This document shows, piece by piece, positions 1 to 8,564 of a DNA stretch of 64,000 bases (position 1 is its first letter; each line of letters opens with the position of its first letter). A program made the position numbers and the translations under genes. Below the pieces are notes generated by a model that saw only the letters and a program-made list of their open reading frames with translations, did not search any database and was not told the origin of the DNA. Origin of the DNA: Nocardia cyriacigeorgica (lineage in GTDB: Bacteria; Actinomycetota; Actinomycetes; Mycobacteriales; Mycobacteriaceae); assembly GCF_010868145.1 (NCBI RefSeq), contig NZ_JAAGUY010000008.1:124001-188000 (forward strand). Reading direction: 5' to 3'.

Positions 1-135
1 CGGCGGCCCGTCGGTGCCGCGGTGCTCGCCCACCCGGCAGGAACCACGCCGGAGGTGAGTCGTGAGAGGCCGAACCCCGCCGACCAGCCCGACCTCCTCG
101 CAACGACCCCCGAACGACCCGGAGTTGCCTCGTGA
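1..135 (+). CDS. egtA: EgtA, glutamate-cysteine ligase, 3' end only
   Basis: Frame 1 is open from the window edge to a TGA at 133-135, which gives the last 44 residues of an upstream gene. The tail is rich in Pro, Ala and Arg and has no motif by itself. Its identity comes from position: it overlaps the egtB start by 4 bp (GTGA), and in actinobacterial ergothioneine operons egtA sits directly before egtB. EgtA makes gamma-glutamylcysteine, the sulfur donor used by EgtB. The call is an inference from synteny. Confidence 0.6.
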   Translation, partial: RRPVGAAVLAHPAGTTPEVSRERPNPADQPDLLATTPERPGVAS

Positions 136-1475
136 CCGTCCACTTGCCCGCTGACGACACCAACGACACCGAACAGCTGCGCGCGCACATCGCCGAAACG
201 CTGTCGCGGGCACGATCACGCAGTGCCGCACTGACCGACTGCCTTGACGAGGCCGAACTCGTCGCGCAGCATTCGCGCCTGATGAGCCCGCTGGTGTGGG
301 ATCTGGCGCATATCGGCAATCAGGAAGAGCTGTGGCTGGTGCGTGATGTCGGTGGGCGGGAACCGGTGCGTGCCGATATCGACGAGCTCTACGACGCGTT
401 CAAACATGCCAGGGCGAACCGGCCCGCGCTGCCGCTGCTGAACCCCGGCCAGGCCCGCGACTATGTCGGCACTGTCCGCGACAAGGTGTGGGACGTGTTG
501 GACCGCAGTTCCTTGCGTGGTGCGCCGCTGGTGGACGGCGGGTTCGCGTTCGGCATGATCGCCCAGCACGAACAGCAGCACGACGAGACCATGCTGGCCA
601 CCCACCAGTTGCGCGCGGGTGCGGCGGTATTGTCCGCACCTGCTGCGCCGACCGGCACCGCATCGGTCACCGGCGAAGCGATCATCCCGGCGGGCCAATT
701 CATGATGGGCACGTCCACCGACCCGTGGGCGCTGGACAACGAACGGCCCGCGCATCCGGTGCATGTGCCCGGTTTCGCCATCGACGCCGCGCCCGTCACC
801 AACGAGCAATACCTGGCCTTCCTCGCCGACGGTGGTTACGAGCGCCCGGAACTGTGGTCCGGGCGTGGGTGGGCACATCGCGTCGAGGCCGGTCTGGTCG
901 CACCGCAGTTCTGGGAGCGGGATCCGGCCGGTCAGTGGTGGCGGCGGGTCTTCGGCGTGATGACGCCGCTGCGGCCGCATCAGCCCGTAGTGCATGTGTG
1001 CTGGTTCGAGGCCGAGGCTTACGCGCGCTGGGCGGGTAAACGTCTGCCCACCGAGGCCGAATGGGAGAAGGCGGCCCGCCACGATCCCGAGACCGATCGG
1101 TCGCGGCGATACCCGTGGGGCGATTCCGACGCCGATGCGGCCCACGCGAATCTCGGCCAGCGCCATCTGGAACCGGCCGAAGTCGGCGCCTATCCGTCGG
1201 GTGCATCGCCGAGCGGTGTGCACCAGCTCATCGGCGATGTCTGGGAATGGACCGCCTCCGGTTTCGAGGCCTACCCGGGCTTCCGAGCCTTCCCTTACCG
1301 CGAGTACTCGGAGGTGTTCTTCGGTGGCGACTACCGCGTCCTGCGAGGCGGTTCGTTCGGCACCGATCCGGTCGCCTGCCGTGGCACCTTCCGCAACTGG
1401 GACCATCCGATTCGACGGCAGATCTTCGCCGGCTTCCGGTTGGCCCGGGATCTGAAGCCGGGGGAGGCCGCGTGA
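132..1475 (+). CDS. egtB: EgtB, hercynine oxygenase (ergothioneine biosynthesis)
   Basis: This is an iron(II)-dependent sulfoxide synthase that joins gamma-glutamylcysteine to hercynine. The 447-aa protein has an N-terminal DinB-like part with the three likely iron ligands: H60 in the DLAHIGNQEE segment and H146/H150 in an HEQQH motif. The C-terminal half, from about residue 185, is an FGE-sulfatase (formylglycine-enzyme-like) domain with WEWTAS and RVLRGGSFG segments. The length is normal for actinobacterial EgtB. The GTG start overlaps the preceding stop (GTGA). The TGA overlaps a GTG that opens the egtC-like fragment, so the operon is translationally coupled. Cytoplasmic. Confidence 0.95.
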   Translation: MTVHLPADDTNDTEQLRAHIAETLSRARSRSAALTDCLDEAELVAQHSRLMSPLVWDLAHIGNQEELWLVRDVGGREPVRADIDELYDAFKHARANRPALPLLNPGQARDYVGTVRDKVWDVLDRSSLRGAPLVDGGFAFGMIAQHEQQHDETMLATHQLRAGAAVLSAPAAPTGTASVTGEAIIPAGQFMMGTSTDPWALDNERPAHPVHVPGFAIDAAPVTNEQYLAFLADGGYERPELWSGRGWAHRVEAGLVAPQFWERDPAGQWWRRVFGVMTPLRPHQPVVHVCWFEAEAYARWAGKRLPTEAEWEKAARHDPETDRSRRYPWGDSDADAAHANLGQRHLEPAEVGAYPSGASPSGVHQLIGDVWEWTASGFEAYPGFRAFPYREYSEVFFGGDYRVLRGGSFGTDPVACRGTFRNWDHPIRRQIFAGFRLARDLKPGEAA

Positions 1476-1669
1476 TCGGCGGCGCAGGCGATCTGCCAAC
1501 GCCTGGTGTGCTCGCGCTGCGCGCCGAGGCATGGGCCGCACGGGACGTGCGTGGCGGCCCCACGATCACAACCGACGGGTTCGGTGTCGCGTGGTGGCGT
1601 CCACCCGCCGATGGCGCTGGCCCGGTTCTGGTGAGCGGCCAAGTGCCCGGGAGTGGCGCCCATGTGTAG
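1472..1669 (+). pseudogene. Partial duplicate of the egtC 5' region (decayed EgtC fragment)
   Basis: A 65-codon ORF opens with GTG overlapping the egtB stop (GTGA) and closes with TAG at 1667-1669, just inside egtC. Its peptide matches the start of the following EgtC: over 46 aligned residues (GDL...ADGAGP against GDL...ADGTGP) I count 34 identities. The repeat unit is offset by 217 bp, so the copies are in different frames. The fragment lacks the first residues of EgtC, including the catalytic Cys2, and all of the rest of the domain, so it cannot be an amidohydrolase. It may still help by carrying ribosomes from egtB to egtC. It appears to be an old tandem duplication. Confidence 0.75.
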
Positions 1670-2480
1670 ACATCTGGCCTACGTAGGCCCACCGGTTCCG
1701 GTCGGCGACCTTTTCACCCGCGGTGTGCACGCCCTGCGCACTCAGGCATGGGCCCCACGAGACATGCGGGGTGGCGGCACGATCAACGCCGACGGGTTCG
1801 GAGCCGCCTGGTGGCGTCCGCCCGCCGACGGCACCGGTCCGGCTCGTGCGAGCCGCTATCGCAATGCCGCACCGATCTGGACCGATCCGGCGGTAGAGGA
1901 GGTGCTGCCGCAGATCGAATCGCGGGCAGTGCTAGCCGCCATCCGGTCGGCGACCGTTGGGATGCCGGTGGAGAGGTCGGCCTGCGCCCCGTTCATCGAT
2001 GACGGCTGGGCCTTCAGCCACAACGGGGTGGTGCCGAACTGGCGTAAGGCGCTCACCGCGTCCCTCGCCGATCTGGACAGCGCCGCGGCCCGCGCGGGCG
2101 CCACCCGCATGTTCCGGACTGCCGACCTGCTCGACGCCGAGTCGGCGACCGATTCGGCCGCACTGTGGGTGCTGCTGCGCGGGCTGCTCACGCCAGGAGC
2201 GCCAGAGGATCTGGTGGCGAATCCGGCCGACGCGCTGCGCCTGCTCGTCACGACCGTGGTCGCCCACGCGCCGACCGCACGGATCAATCTGCTGCTCGGC
2301 GACGGTACGAGAATCTGGGCCACCGCCTGGGAGCACGCCCTCTCGGCGCTGGTGACCGACGAGTTCGCCGTGGTCGCGTCCGAGCCTTACGACGCCGATC
2401 CGCGCTGGCGTCCGATTCCCGAGCACAGCCTCGTGTACGCCGAGCCGGGCACCCTGACGATCGAACCACTCGACCAGTGA
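1662..2480 (+). CDS. egtC: EgtC, gamma-glutamyl hercynylcysteine sulfoxide hydrolase
   Basis: This class II glutamine-amidotransferase-type (Ntn) hydrolase removes the gamma-glutamyl group from the EgtB product. The ATG at 1662 is chosen because it makes Cys the second residue (MCRHLAYVG), which becomes the N-terminal nucleophile after Met removal. An upstream GTG at 1653 would bury it. The SHNGVV segment near residue 120 is typical of the family. The protein is 272 aa, close to the usual length. The start lies inside the end of the egtC-like fragment, and the stop overlaps a GTG in the egtD frame. Confidence 0.93.
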   Translation: MCRHLAYVGPPVPVGDLFTRGVHALRTQAWAPRDMRGGGTINADGFGAAWWRPPADGTGPARASRYRNAAPIWTDPAVEEVLPQIESRAVLAAIRSATVGMPVERSACAPFIDDGWAFSHNGVVPNWRKALTASLADLDSAAARAGATRMFRTADLLDAESATDSAALWVLLRGLLTPGAPEDLVANPADALRLLVTTVVAHAPTARINLLLGDGTRIWATAWEHALSALVTDEFAVVASEPYDADPRWRPIPEHSLVYAEPGTLTIEPLDQ

Positions 2481-2524
2481 ACGGCATGACACCGGGCCAA
2501 CCCCTCGACGACAAGGATTCCGCA

Positions 2525-3496
2525 ATGACCGCACCAACGCTGGAAATCCATCTCACCGACGACGACCTCACCGCGGCGCTGCGCGCGGACGCCAGGCACG
2601 GGCTCACCGCCGACCCGAAGTGGCTGCCGCCCAAATGGTTCTACGATGCCCGCGGTAGCGAGCTGTTCGAGCAGATCACCCAACTGCCCGAGTACTACCC
2701 GACCCGCACCGAACGCGCTCTGCTGGAACGGGTGGTCGCCGAGATCGCTCGCGCGGCGCAGGCCGAGGTGCTGGTGGAACTCGGTGCGGGCTCGGCCGCA
2801 AAGACCCGGCTGCTGCTAACGGCGCTCAGCGCCGAGGCTCCGCTGAAAACCTACGTGCCGCAGGATGTCTCGTCCGCGGCGTTGCGGGCAGCCGCTGCCG
2901 AGGTCGCAGACGAATTCCCCGGACTCACGGTGCACGGCGTGGTCAGCGACTTCACCGATACCCTGCACAATCTGCCGCGAGGCGGACGCCGGATGATCGC
3001 GTTCCTCGGCGGCACCATCGGCAATCTCGTCCCCGCCGAGCGCGCCGAATTCCTCACCGATATCCACGATGTCCTCGAACCCGGCGAACATCTGCTGCTC
3101 GGTGCGGGTCTGGTGATCGATCCCGCGATCCTGGTGCCTGCCTACGACGATGTCGCCGGGGTGACAGCCGAGTTCAACCGCAATGTGCTGCACGTCCTCA
3201 ATGCGAGGCTCTCGGCGGACTTCGATCCGGACAAGTTCCGCCACATCGCGCTCTGGGACGCCGAACACGAATGGATCGAGATGCGGCTCGAAGCCATCGA
3301 GGATATGCGAGTGACGGTGGCCGACCTCGATCTCGTGGTCGACTTCGCGCGTGGGGAGCAGATGCGCACCGAGATCTCGGCCAAGTTCCGGCTCGAGGGC
3401 CTCGATACCGAACTGTCCGCAGCCGGTTTCACCCTTGACAAGGCGTGGACCGACCCGGATACCCGCTTCACGCTGGTCTTGGCCACACGCAGCTGA
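2525..3496 (+). CDS. egtD: EgtD, histidine N-alpha-methyltransferase
   Basis: This SAM-dependent enzyme trimethylates histidine to hercynine, the first step of ergothioneine synthesis. The protein is 323 aa, about family size. LPPKWFYDARGSELFEQIT and PEYYPTRTE near residues 34-62 are EgtD hallmarks; the SAM-binding motif ELGAGSAAKT is at about 85-94, followed by FLGGTIGNL. The ATG at 2525 gives an N-terminus like mycobacterial EgtD. A GTG at 2477 overlapping the egtC stop (GTGA) and an ATG at 2486 are in frame and would add 16 or 13 residues. No egtE-like desulfurase follows, so the last lyase step must be encoded elsewhere. Confidence 0.94.
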   Translation: MTAPTLEIHLTDDDLTAALRADARHGLTADPKWLPPKWFYDARGSELFEQITQLPEYYPTRTERALLERVVAEIARAAQAEVLVELGAGSAAKTRLLLTALSAEAPLKTYVPQDVSSAALRAAAAEVADEFPGLTVHGVVSDFTDTLHNLPRGGRRMIAFLGGTIGNLVPAERAEFLTDIHDVLEPGEHLLLGAGLVIDPAILVPAYDDVAGVTAEFNRNVLHVLNARLSADFDPDKFRHIALWDAEHEWIEMRLEAIEDMRVTVADLDLVVDFARGEQMRTEISAKFRLEGLDTELSAAGFTLDKAWTDPDTRFTLVLATRS

Positions 3497-3500
3497 GTGC

Positions 3501-3540
3501 GGACCGAGGTCCGATCCGGTGAGCAGGTGCCTCGCACCTG
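3501..3540 (+). terminator. Two short hairpins after egtD
   Basis: Just downstream of the egtD stop lie GGACC-GA-GGTCC (3501-3512) and a perfect 7-bp inverted repeat CAGGTGC-CTC-GCACCTG (3524-3540). There is no T tract, so termination is possible but unproven. The next gene is convergent. Confidence 0.35.
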
Positions 3541-3602
3541 GTACGGGACCGCCGGGGACGAGTTCCGCGGCCAGGGCGGCGGGATCGGGGGCGGTACCCG
3601 GA

Positions 3603-4364
3603 TCAGTCCTGTTCCGGGACGATATCGGCGTTGAAGAAGGCGAAGGTGAGGATCAACCCGATCGCCATCGCCACACCCGCCGCGATCGCCGCCCACTTAC
3701 CCAACGGTTCGCCCTTGTTGTGGCCGATGATGCCGAGGATGATGCCTGCCGGACCGAACAGAATCGGGCAGAACAGCAGGCAGATGCCCGCGCAGACGAA
3801 TCCGATGATGGAGAACACCTGCGTGCCGGAACGCTGCGGTTCGGCCTCGTAGGGCTGGAAGGACTGCTGCGGGTACGAAGGGAATCCACCGCCCGCTTCG
3901 CCTCCTGGTCCCGCGGCGGGTGGGTAGGCGCCGCCTTCGGGATAGCCCGGCTCCCCGGTCGGCCCGCCACCCCACTGGTCGCCGCCCGGTTGTCCCGCCG
4001 GGTACTGCTGACCATACGGTTGCTCCCCGCCGGTCCACTGATCACCTGATGGGGGCTGCCCGGACGTCGACTGCACGCCACCGGGCTGCGCGCTCCACGC
4101 CTGCCCCTCCGCGCTCTCCGATGGCTCCGCGCGCCACGCCTGTTCGGGCACCTCACCACCGGGGCCTGCCGTGCCGCCGGTGGGCTTCTGTAGCCCCGGC
4201 GGTTCCGTCCCGGCACCCTCGCCCGGCGCCGATCCGGTCACCTCACCCGCCTGGCTCGCCTGCTCGGGGGTCTCCGGCTCCCGGTCCGGTGGCGTGGCGC
4301 GGGGCTCCCCGTCCTGCGGCTGGTCCCCGCTGCCGGGTTCCTGCGGTTGCTGCGGCGTGCTCAT
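3603..4364 (-). CDS. DUF4190-like membrane protein with long Pro/Gly/Gln-rich N-terminus
   Basis: The 253-aa protein has a low-complexity N-terminal two thirds (about residues 1-165, rich in P, G, Q, E and S with QPYGQQYP-like repeats). Two hydrophobic segments follow (about 175-205 and 220-245) around a GIIGHNKGEPLGKWAA stretch, which is the usual core of DUF4190 proteins. The disordered part is probably cytoplasmic and the two helices anchor it. Function unknown. The ATG at 4364 follows a good ribosome-binding site (GGAGAG). It converges on egtD. Confidence 0.7.
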   Translation of the reverse strand: MSTPQQPQEPGSGDQPQDGEPRATPPDREPETPEQASQAGEVTGSAPGEGAGTEPPGLQKPTGGTAGPGGEVPEQAWRAEPSESAEGQAWSAQPGGVQSTSGQPPSGDQWTGGEQPYGQQYPAGQPGGDQWGGGPTGEPGYPEGGAYPPAAGPGGEAGGGFPSYPQQSFQPYEAEPQRSGTQVFSIIGFVCAGICLLFCPILFGPAGIILGIIGHNKGEPLGKWAAIAAGVAMAIGLILTFAFFNADIVPEQD

Positions 4365-4424
4365 AGCGCTCTCCTCATTCGTCCGATCAGGCGTTTCGGG
4401 TACGGCGGTGGAGCAGGTAGCGGT

Positions 4425-4685
4425 CTACTGGTCGGGTTCGTCCACGATCTCCATGGCGGCGACCTCGGCGGGCCGATCGTCATCGTCGGCGATCTCGGCG
4501 GCGCGACGCCGCGGTGTCCATTCCTGGTCGAGTTCCTCCTCGATGCCGAGGCGTCCGTCGTCATCGCCGGCGCGATTGCGGATCCGCAGGTCTTCGGGCG
4601 GATTCTCGATGACGCTCTCGTAGGCGCGGATCTCGTCTGCCTGCTCGTCGTCCCCCATGTCCTCATCCAACGGGTCACGGTCCAT
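4425..4685 (-). CDS. Small acidic hypothetical protein
   Basis: An 86-aa protein, very rich in Asp and Glu (MDRDPLDEDMGDDEQADEI at the start), with no Cys and no membrane segment. The composition suggests a soluble, partly disordered protein. It lies between the DUF4190-like gene and prs on the same strand, but downstream of the strong prs terminator, so it probably has its own promoter. I do not recognise the family. Confidence 0.55.
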   Translation of the reverse strand: MDRDPLDEDMGDDEQADEIRAYESVIENPPEDLRIRNRAGDDDGRLGIEEELDQEWTPRRRAAEIADDDDRPAEVAAMEIVDEPDQ

Positions 4686-4735
4686 ACCAGCCAGTATGCG
4701 CCGAACGGCCTGCCGAGCGCGGGAACCGGAGCAAC

Positions 4736-4773
4736 AAAAATGGCGGGCCCGGACCGAGTGGTCCGGGCCCGCC
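4736..4773 (-). terminator. Intrinsic terminator of the glmU-prs unit
   Basis: A perfect 14-bp stem, GGCGGGCCCGGACC (4742-4755) and its complement (4760-4773), encloses a 4-nt loop. On the minus strand it is followed at once by a run of T (AAAAA at 4736-4740 on the plus strand). It lies just past the prs stop. Confidence 0.9.
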
Positions 4774-4788
4774 GAGAGGCTGGGGAAA

Positions 4789-5769
4789 CTACGCGTTGCC
4801 GTTGAACAGACCCGTCACCGAGCCGTTCTCGAACACCTCGCGGATGGTGCGGGCCAGCAGCGGTGCGATGGACAGCACGGTCAGCTGCGGGAACTTCTTG
4901 TCCTCGGTGATCGGCAGGGTGTTGGTCACCACGACCTCCTTGGCGCCGCAGGCGGCCAGCCGCTCGGCGGCAGGCGAGCTCAGCACACCGTGGGTCGCGG
5001 CGATCACCACGTCGCCGGCACCGGCTTCCTTCAGCACGCTGACCGCGCCGGCGATGGTGCCACCGGTGTCGATCATGTCGTCGATCAGGATGCAAGTGCG
5101 GCCCTCGACCTCACCGACCACGCGGTTGGACTTGACCTGGTTGGGCACCAGCGGGTCGCGGGTCTTGTGGATGAACGCCAGCGGCGACCCACCGAGCGAG
5201 TCCGCCCACTTCTCGGCGACGCGCACGCGGCCGGAGTCAGGGGAGACGACGGTGATGTGCTCGAGGCTGTAGTTCGACCGGACGTACTCGGCCAGCTGAA
5301 GCTGGGCGTGCATGTGGTCGACCGGGCCGTCGAAGAAACCCTGGATCTGATCGGTGTGCAGGTCGACGGTGATGATGCGGTCCGCGCCCGCGGTCTTGAG
5401 CAGGTCGGCGACCAGACGAGCCGAGATGGGCTCACGGCCGCGGTGCTTCTTGTCCTGGCGCGCGTACGGGTAGAACGGCAGAACCGCGGTGATCCGCTTG
5501 GCCGAACCGCGCTTGAGCGCGTCGATCATGATGAGCTGTTCCATCAGCCACTCGTTCAGCGGCGCGGGGAAGCTCTGCAGGACGAAGGCGTCGGAACCAC
5601 GCACCGACTCCTCGAAGCGAACGAAGATCTCGCCATTGGCGAAATCGCGCGCGGTCTGGGGCGTGACGTGGACATCGAGTTCCTTGGCGACCTGTTCGGC
5701 CAGCTCAGGATGCGAACGTCCGGCGAAGAGCATCAGGTTCTTCTGGTTGTCGATCCATGACGCGGTCAC
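4789..5769 (-). CDS. prs: Ribose-phosphate pyrophosphokinase (PRPP synthetase)
   Basis: This enzyme makes PRPP from ribose 5-phosphate and ATP for nucleotide, His, Trp and arabinan precursor synthesis. The 326-aa length is typical. Motifs include [10 protein letters not shown] (43-52), the ATP-binding flexible loop [13 protein letters not shown] (104-116), [12 protein letters not shown] (136-147) and the PRPP motif [14 protein letters not shown] (226-239). The GTG start overlaps the glmU stop by 4 bp (GTGA), so translation is coupled. The glmU-prs pairing is conserved in mycobacteria. Confidence 0.97.
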   Translation of the reverse strand: MTASWIDNQKNLMLFAGRSHPELAEQVAKELDVHVTPQTARDFANGEIFVRFEESVRGSDAFVLQSFPAPLNEWLMEQLIMIDALKRGSAKRITAVLPFYPYARQDKKHRGREPISARLVADLLKTAGADRIITVDLHTDQIQGFFDGPVDHMHAQLQLAEYVRSNYSLEHITVVSPDSGRVRVAEKWADSLGGSPLAFIHKTRDPLVPNQVKSNRVVGEVEGRTCILIDDMIDTGGTIAGAVSVLKEAGAGDVVIAATHGVLSSPAAERLAACGAKEVVVTNTLPITEDKKFPQLTVLSIAPLLARTIREVFENGSVTGLFNGNA

Positions 5770-7256
5770 TGCTGTTTGCCATCCTTTAGCTCGATTGCCT
5801 GACTCGACATCTCGTTTTCCGCGATGGCTTCCGCCGCCGCGCGCGCCGCAGCGGTTCCGGGACGATACCGCTGCACCCAGTTCTCAATATTGCGCTGTGG
5901 TCCACCCGACACGGCGAGCGCCCCCGGCGGAACGTTTCTGCGCAGTACAGTACCCGCCGCCGAATACGCGCCGTCACCCACGGTGATGGGTGCGACGAAC
6001 ATCGTGTCGCTACCCGTACGCACATGTGAACCGACTGTCGTGTGGTGTTTGTTCACCCCGTCGTAGTTCACGAAAACGCTGGACGCGCCGATGTTGCTGT
6101 GCTCGCCGATGGTCGCGTCACCGACGTAGGTCAGATGCGGCACCTTGGAATGCGCACCGATGTCGGCGTTCTTGGTCTCGACGAACGCACCGAGCTTGCC
6201 CGACTCGCCGAGCACGGTACCCGGCCGCAGGTAGCTGAACGGTCCGATGGTCGCCGCGGGCCCGATCACCGCGCCCTCACCGTGGGTGCGGACCACCTTG
6301 GCGCCGTCGCCGACGATCACATCGGTGAGTGTGGAGTCCGGTCCGACCTCGGCGTCCTCGCCGACGACGGTATTGCCGAGCAGCTGGACACCGGGCCGCA
6401 GCACGACGTCGCGGCCGATCCGCACCCCGGCATCCACCCAGGTGGTGGCCGGATCGATGACAGTCACCCCGGCACGCATATGCCGTTCCACGATGTAGCG
6501 GTTCAGCGTGCGGGCGGCCGCGGCCAGCTGTACCCGGTCGTTGACTCCGGTGACCTTGGCGGCGTCGACCAGGCGGGCGCCCTGCACGGGATGGCCCGCT
6601 TCGTGGGCCAGCCGCAGCACATCGGTCAGGTAGAGCTCATGCTGGGCGTTGGCGGTGGACAGCCTGCCGAGCATGGTGCGCAGCACCGTGACGTCGAAGG
6701 CGTACACACCGGAGTTGACCTCGTTGATCTGGGCCTGTTCCGGGGTGGCGTCGGCGTGCTCGACGATCTCGACGACCTGGCCGTCGGCCTCGCGCACGAT
6801 CCGGCCGTAGCCGTTCGGGTCCTCGGGGACGAAGGTCAGCACCGTTACCGCGGGGCGGTCGGCGTAGCTGCGGTGCTCGTCGAGCAGAGCCGAGAGCGTA
6901 TGCCCGTCCAGTAGCGGTACGTCGGCGGAGGTGACGAGCACGTCACCGGTGAAGTCGGCGGGCAATGCGGTCAATCCGCACTGCACGGCGTGGCCGGTGC
7001 CGAGCTGCTGCTCCTGCACGGCCGGAATGATCTCGCGGGCCTGTTCGGTGGCCACCGCCGCGACTGCGGCGCCGACCTGTTCCCGGTCGTGCCCGACCAC
7101 CGTGATCAGATACGCGGGGTCGATCTCGTTCGCCGCATGCAGCGCGTGCGCGAGCATGCTGCGGCCGGCCAGCGAATGCAATACCTTGGGGGTCTTCGAC
7201 CGCATTCGTGTCCCGGCACCGGCTGCGAGAACGACGACGGCGGTCTGCTGTGGCAT
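5766..7256 (-). CDS. glmU: GlmU, bifunctional GlcNAc-1-P uridyltransferase / GlcN-1-P acetyltransferase
   Basis: It makes UDP-GlcNAc for peptidoglycan and other glycans. The N-terminal pyrophosphorylase domain carries [18 protein letters not shown] near residues 10-27; the C-terminal half is a left-handed beta-helix of hexapeptide repeats with the acetyltransferase segment VNYDG. The ATG at 7256 is preferred: GGGAG lies 6 nt upstream and the protein then starts [13 protein letters not shown]. An ATG at 7280 would add 8 residues. The product is 496 aa. Confidence 0.96.
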   Translation of the reverse strand: MPQQTAVVVLAAGAGTRMRSKTPKVLHSLAGRSMLAHALHAANEIDPAYLITVVGHDREQVGAAVAAVATEQAREIIPAVQEQQLGTGHAVQCGLTALPADFTGDVLVTSADVPLLDGHTLSALLDEHRSYADRPAVTVLTFVPEDPNGYGRIVREADGQVVEIVEHADATPEQAQINEVNSGVYAFDVTVLRTMLGRLSTANAQHELYLTDVLRLAHEAGHPVQGARLVDAAKVTGVNDRVQLAAAARTLNRYIVERHMRAGVTVIDPATTWVDAGVRIGRDVVLRPGVQLLGNTVVGEDAEVGPDSTLTDVIVGDGAKVVRTHGEGAVIGPAATIGPFSYLRPGTVLGESGKLGAFVETKNADIGAHSKVPHLTYVGDATIGEHSNIGASSVFVNYDGVNKHHTTVGSHVRTGSDTMFVAPITVGDGAYSAAGTVLRRNVPPGALAVSGGPQRNIENWVQRYRPGTAAARAAAEAIAENEMSSQAIELKDGKQQ

Positions 7257-7427
7257 GAATCTCCCTCGGCTACCTGTCATCGTGCTGGTCCAACGCGTGC
7301 GGGCCCACGCTGCTCACACTGCCCATGAGCCGGCACCGTGTCCGTAGCAGGCCACCGTGCCATCGGCCGGTCACCGCACCTGTGCGCTGGACACCGTACC
7401 CGCGAGTTGTTGCGCTGTGCTCGCGTG

Positions 7428-7498
7428 CTCCGCCGCCAGGACTCGAACCTGAACTATCTGAACCAAAATCAGAGGTGCTGCCATTACACTACGGCGGA
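7428..7498 (-). tRNA. tRNA-Gln (anticodon UUG)
   Basis: Read on the minus strand, acceptor arms TCCGCCG and CGGCGGA pair, the anticodon stem TCTGA/TCAGA encloses TTTTGGT (anticodon TTG), and the T arm carries TTCGAGT. The 3' CCA is not encoded. It lies upstream of glmU on the same strand. Confidence 0.93.
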
Positions 7499-7678
7499 TT
7501 GTCGCATCGACGGAACACAAACGCGCCCGCCAGTGCGCTTCGGCACGGCAACGATACTCGCATGCCGACCTCGGATCCGTCGAACCGTGCGCGTAATTCG
7601 CGCGCCCGACTGCGCCACCGCCCGAGCTGTCTGGAACAGTTGTCCAAGACCGTTACGCCGGCGTAGGTAGGGAGGCCA

Positions 7679-8383
7679 ATGCACGAGACACCCACGACCG
7701 GCGAGAATCCGCGGGCAGGCGGTCACGCCGACAAATCGCGCCGCACCGCATCACCCGCGCGTCCGCGGATGACGGGCACGCAGCGGCGCCAGCAGCTGAT
7801 CGAAATCGGTCGCGCGTTGTTCGCCGAGCGCGGCTACGACGCGACGTCCATCGAGGAGATCGCCCAGCGCGCCCAGGTGTCCAAGCCTGTGGTCTACGAA
7901 CATTTCGGCGGTAAAGAGGGGCTTTACGCCGTCGTCGTCGACCGTGAGATGTCGATGTTGCTGGACATGATCACCTCCTCGCTGACCCAGAATCGCTCGA
8001 GGGTCCGGCTCGAGCAGGTGGCGCTTGCGCTGCTCACCTATATCGAGCAGCGCACCGACGGGTTCCGCATCCTGGTCCGCGATCAGCTGCCGCAAACCGG
8101 CGACGGCCGCTATTCGAGCCTGCTCAACGAGGCCGTCAACCAGGTCGCGCACATCCTCGCCGGCGATTTCGAACGCCGTGATCTCGACACCAGCCTGGCC
8201 ACCCTCTACGCGCAGGCGCTCGTCGGCATGGTGTCGACGGCGGCGACCTGGTGGCTGGATGAGCGCACTCCCTCCAAGGAGGTGGTCGCGGCGCATCTGG
8301 TCAACCTGTGCTGGAACGGTCTCAGGCACCTCGAGGCCGATCCACAGCTCAGTTCGGAGTGGCCGGCCGGGACCGAGAACTGA
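7679..8383 (+). CDS. TetR/AcrR family transcriptional regulator
   Basis: A 234-aa repressor-type protein. After a 30-residue basic tail, the helix-turn-helix spans about 37-85 (ALFAERGYDATSIEEIAQRA then VSKPVVYEHFGGKEGLY). The C-terminal ligand domain is not diagnostic. The first in-frame ATG (7679) is used; a later start near MTGTQRRQQLIEIG would shorten the tail. It sits next to a second TetR gene on the same strand, 181 bp apart. The regulated genes cannot be told from the sequence. Confidence 0.88.
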   Translation: MHETPTTGENPRAGGHADKSRRTASPARPRMTGTQRRQQLIEIGRALFAERGYDATSIEEIAQRAQVSKPVVYEHFGGKEGLYAVVVDREMSMLLDMITSSLTQNRSRVRLEQVALALLTYIEQRTDGFRILVRDQLPQTGDGRYSSLLNEAVNQVAHILAGDFERRDLDTSLATLYAQALVGMVSTAATWWLDERTPSKEVVAAHLVNLCWNGLRHLEADPQLSSEWPAGTEN

Positions 8384-8497
8384 CTGGGAGAGTTAACCGG
8401 TGAATTGCGAACGAGCTTGCACCACATGCTCGAATCGGTTGGTGCGGGGCGCGCTGGTGGTACGGTTCACCCATCCTTTGGGTGCTGTTCGGGCGGT

Positions 8498-8533
8498 ATG
8501 TCGGTCAAATTCGGGATGTCGGTCTACTTCAGG
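8498..8533. promoter_or_regulatory. 18-bp tandem direct repeat before the second TetR gene
   Basis: Two adjacent 18-bp units begin ATGTCGGTC (8498 and 8516) and agree at 15 of 18 positions; a weaker third unit may follow at 8534. The repeats end about 30 bp before the ATG of the TetR gene, a position suited to an autoregulatory operator. This is an inference from placement. Confidence 0.4.
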
Positions 8534-8564
8534 ATGGCTGGTTTTGGGATGACAGGCGGATCTG

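Noticed and set aside
216-1541. 441-aa open frame opposite egtB
   Set aside because: It is antisense to a clear enzyme gene and its translation is Arg/Gly/His-rich without motifs, a typical shadow of G/C-biased codons.
3497-4800. egtE-like PLP lyase completing the ergothioneine operon
   Set aside because: The genes after egtD are a DUF4190-like membrane protein and a small acidic protein; neither has a PLP fold.
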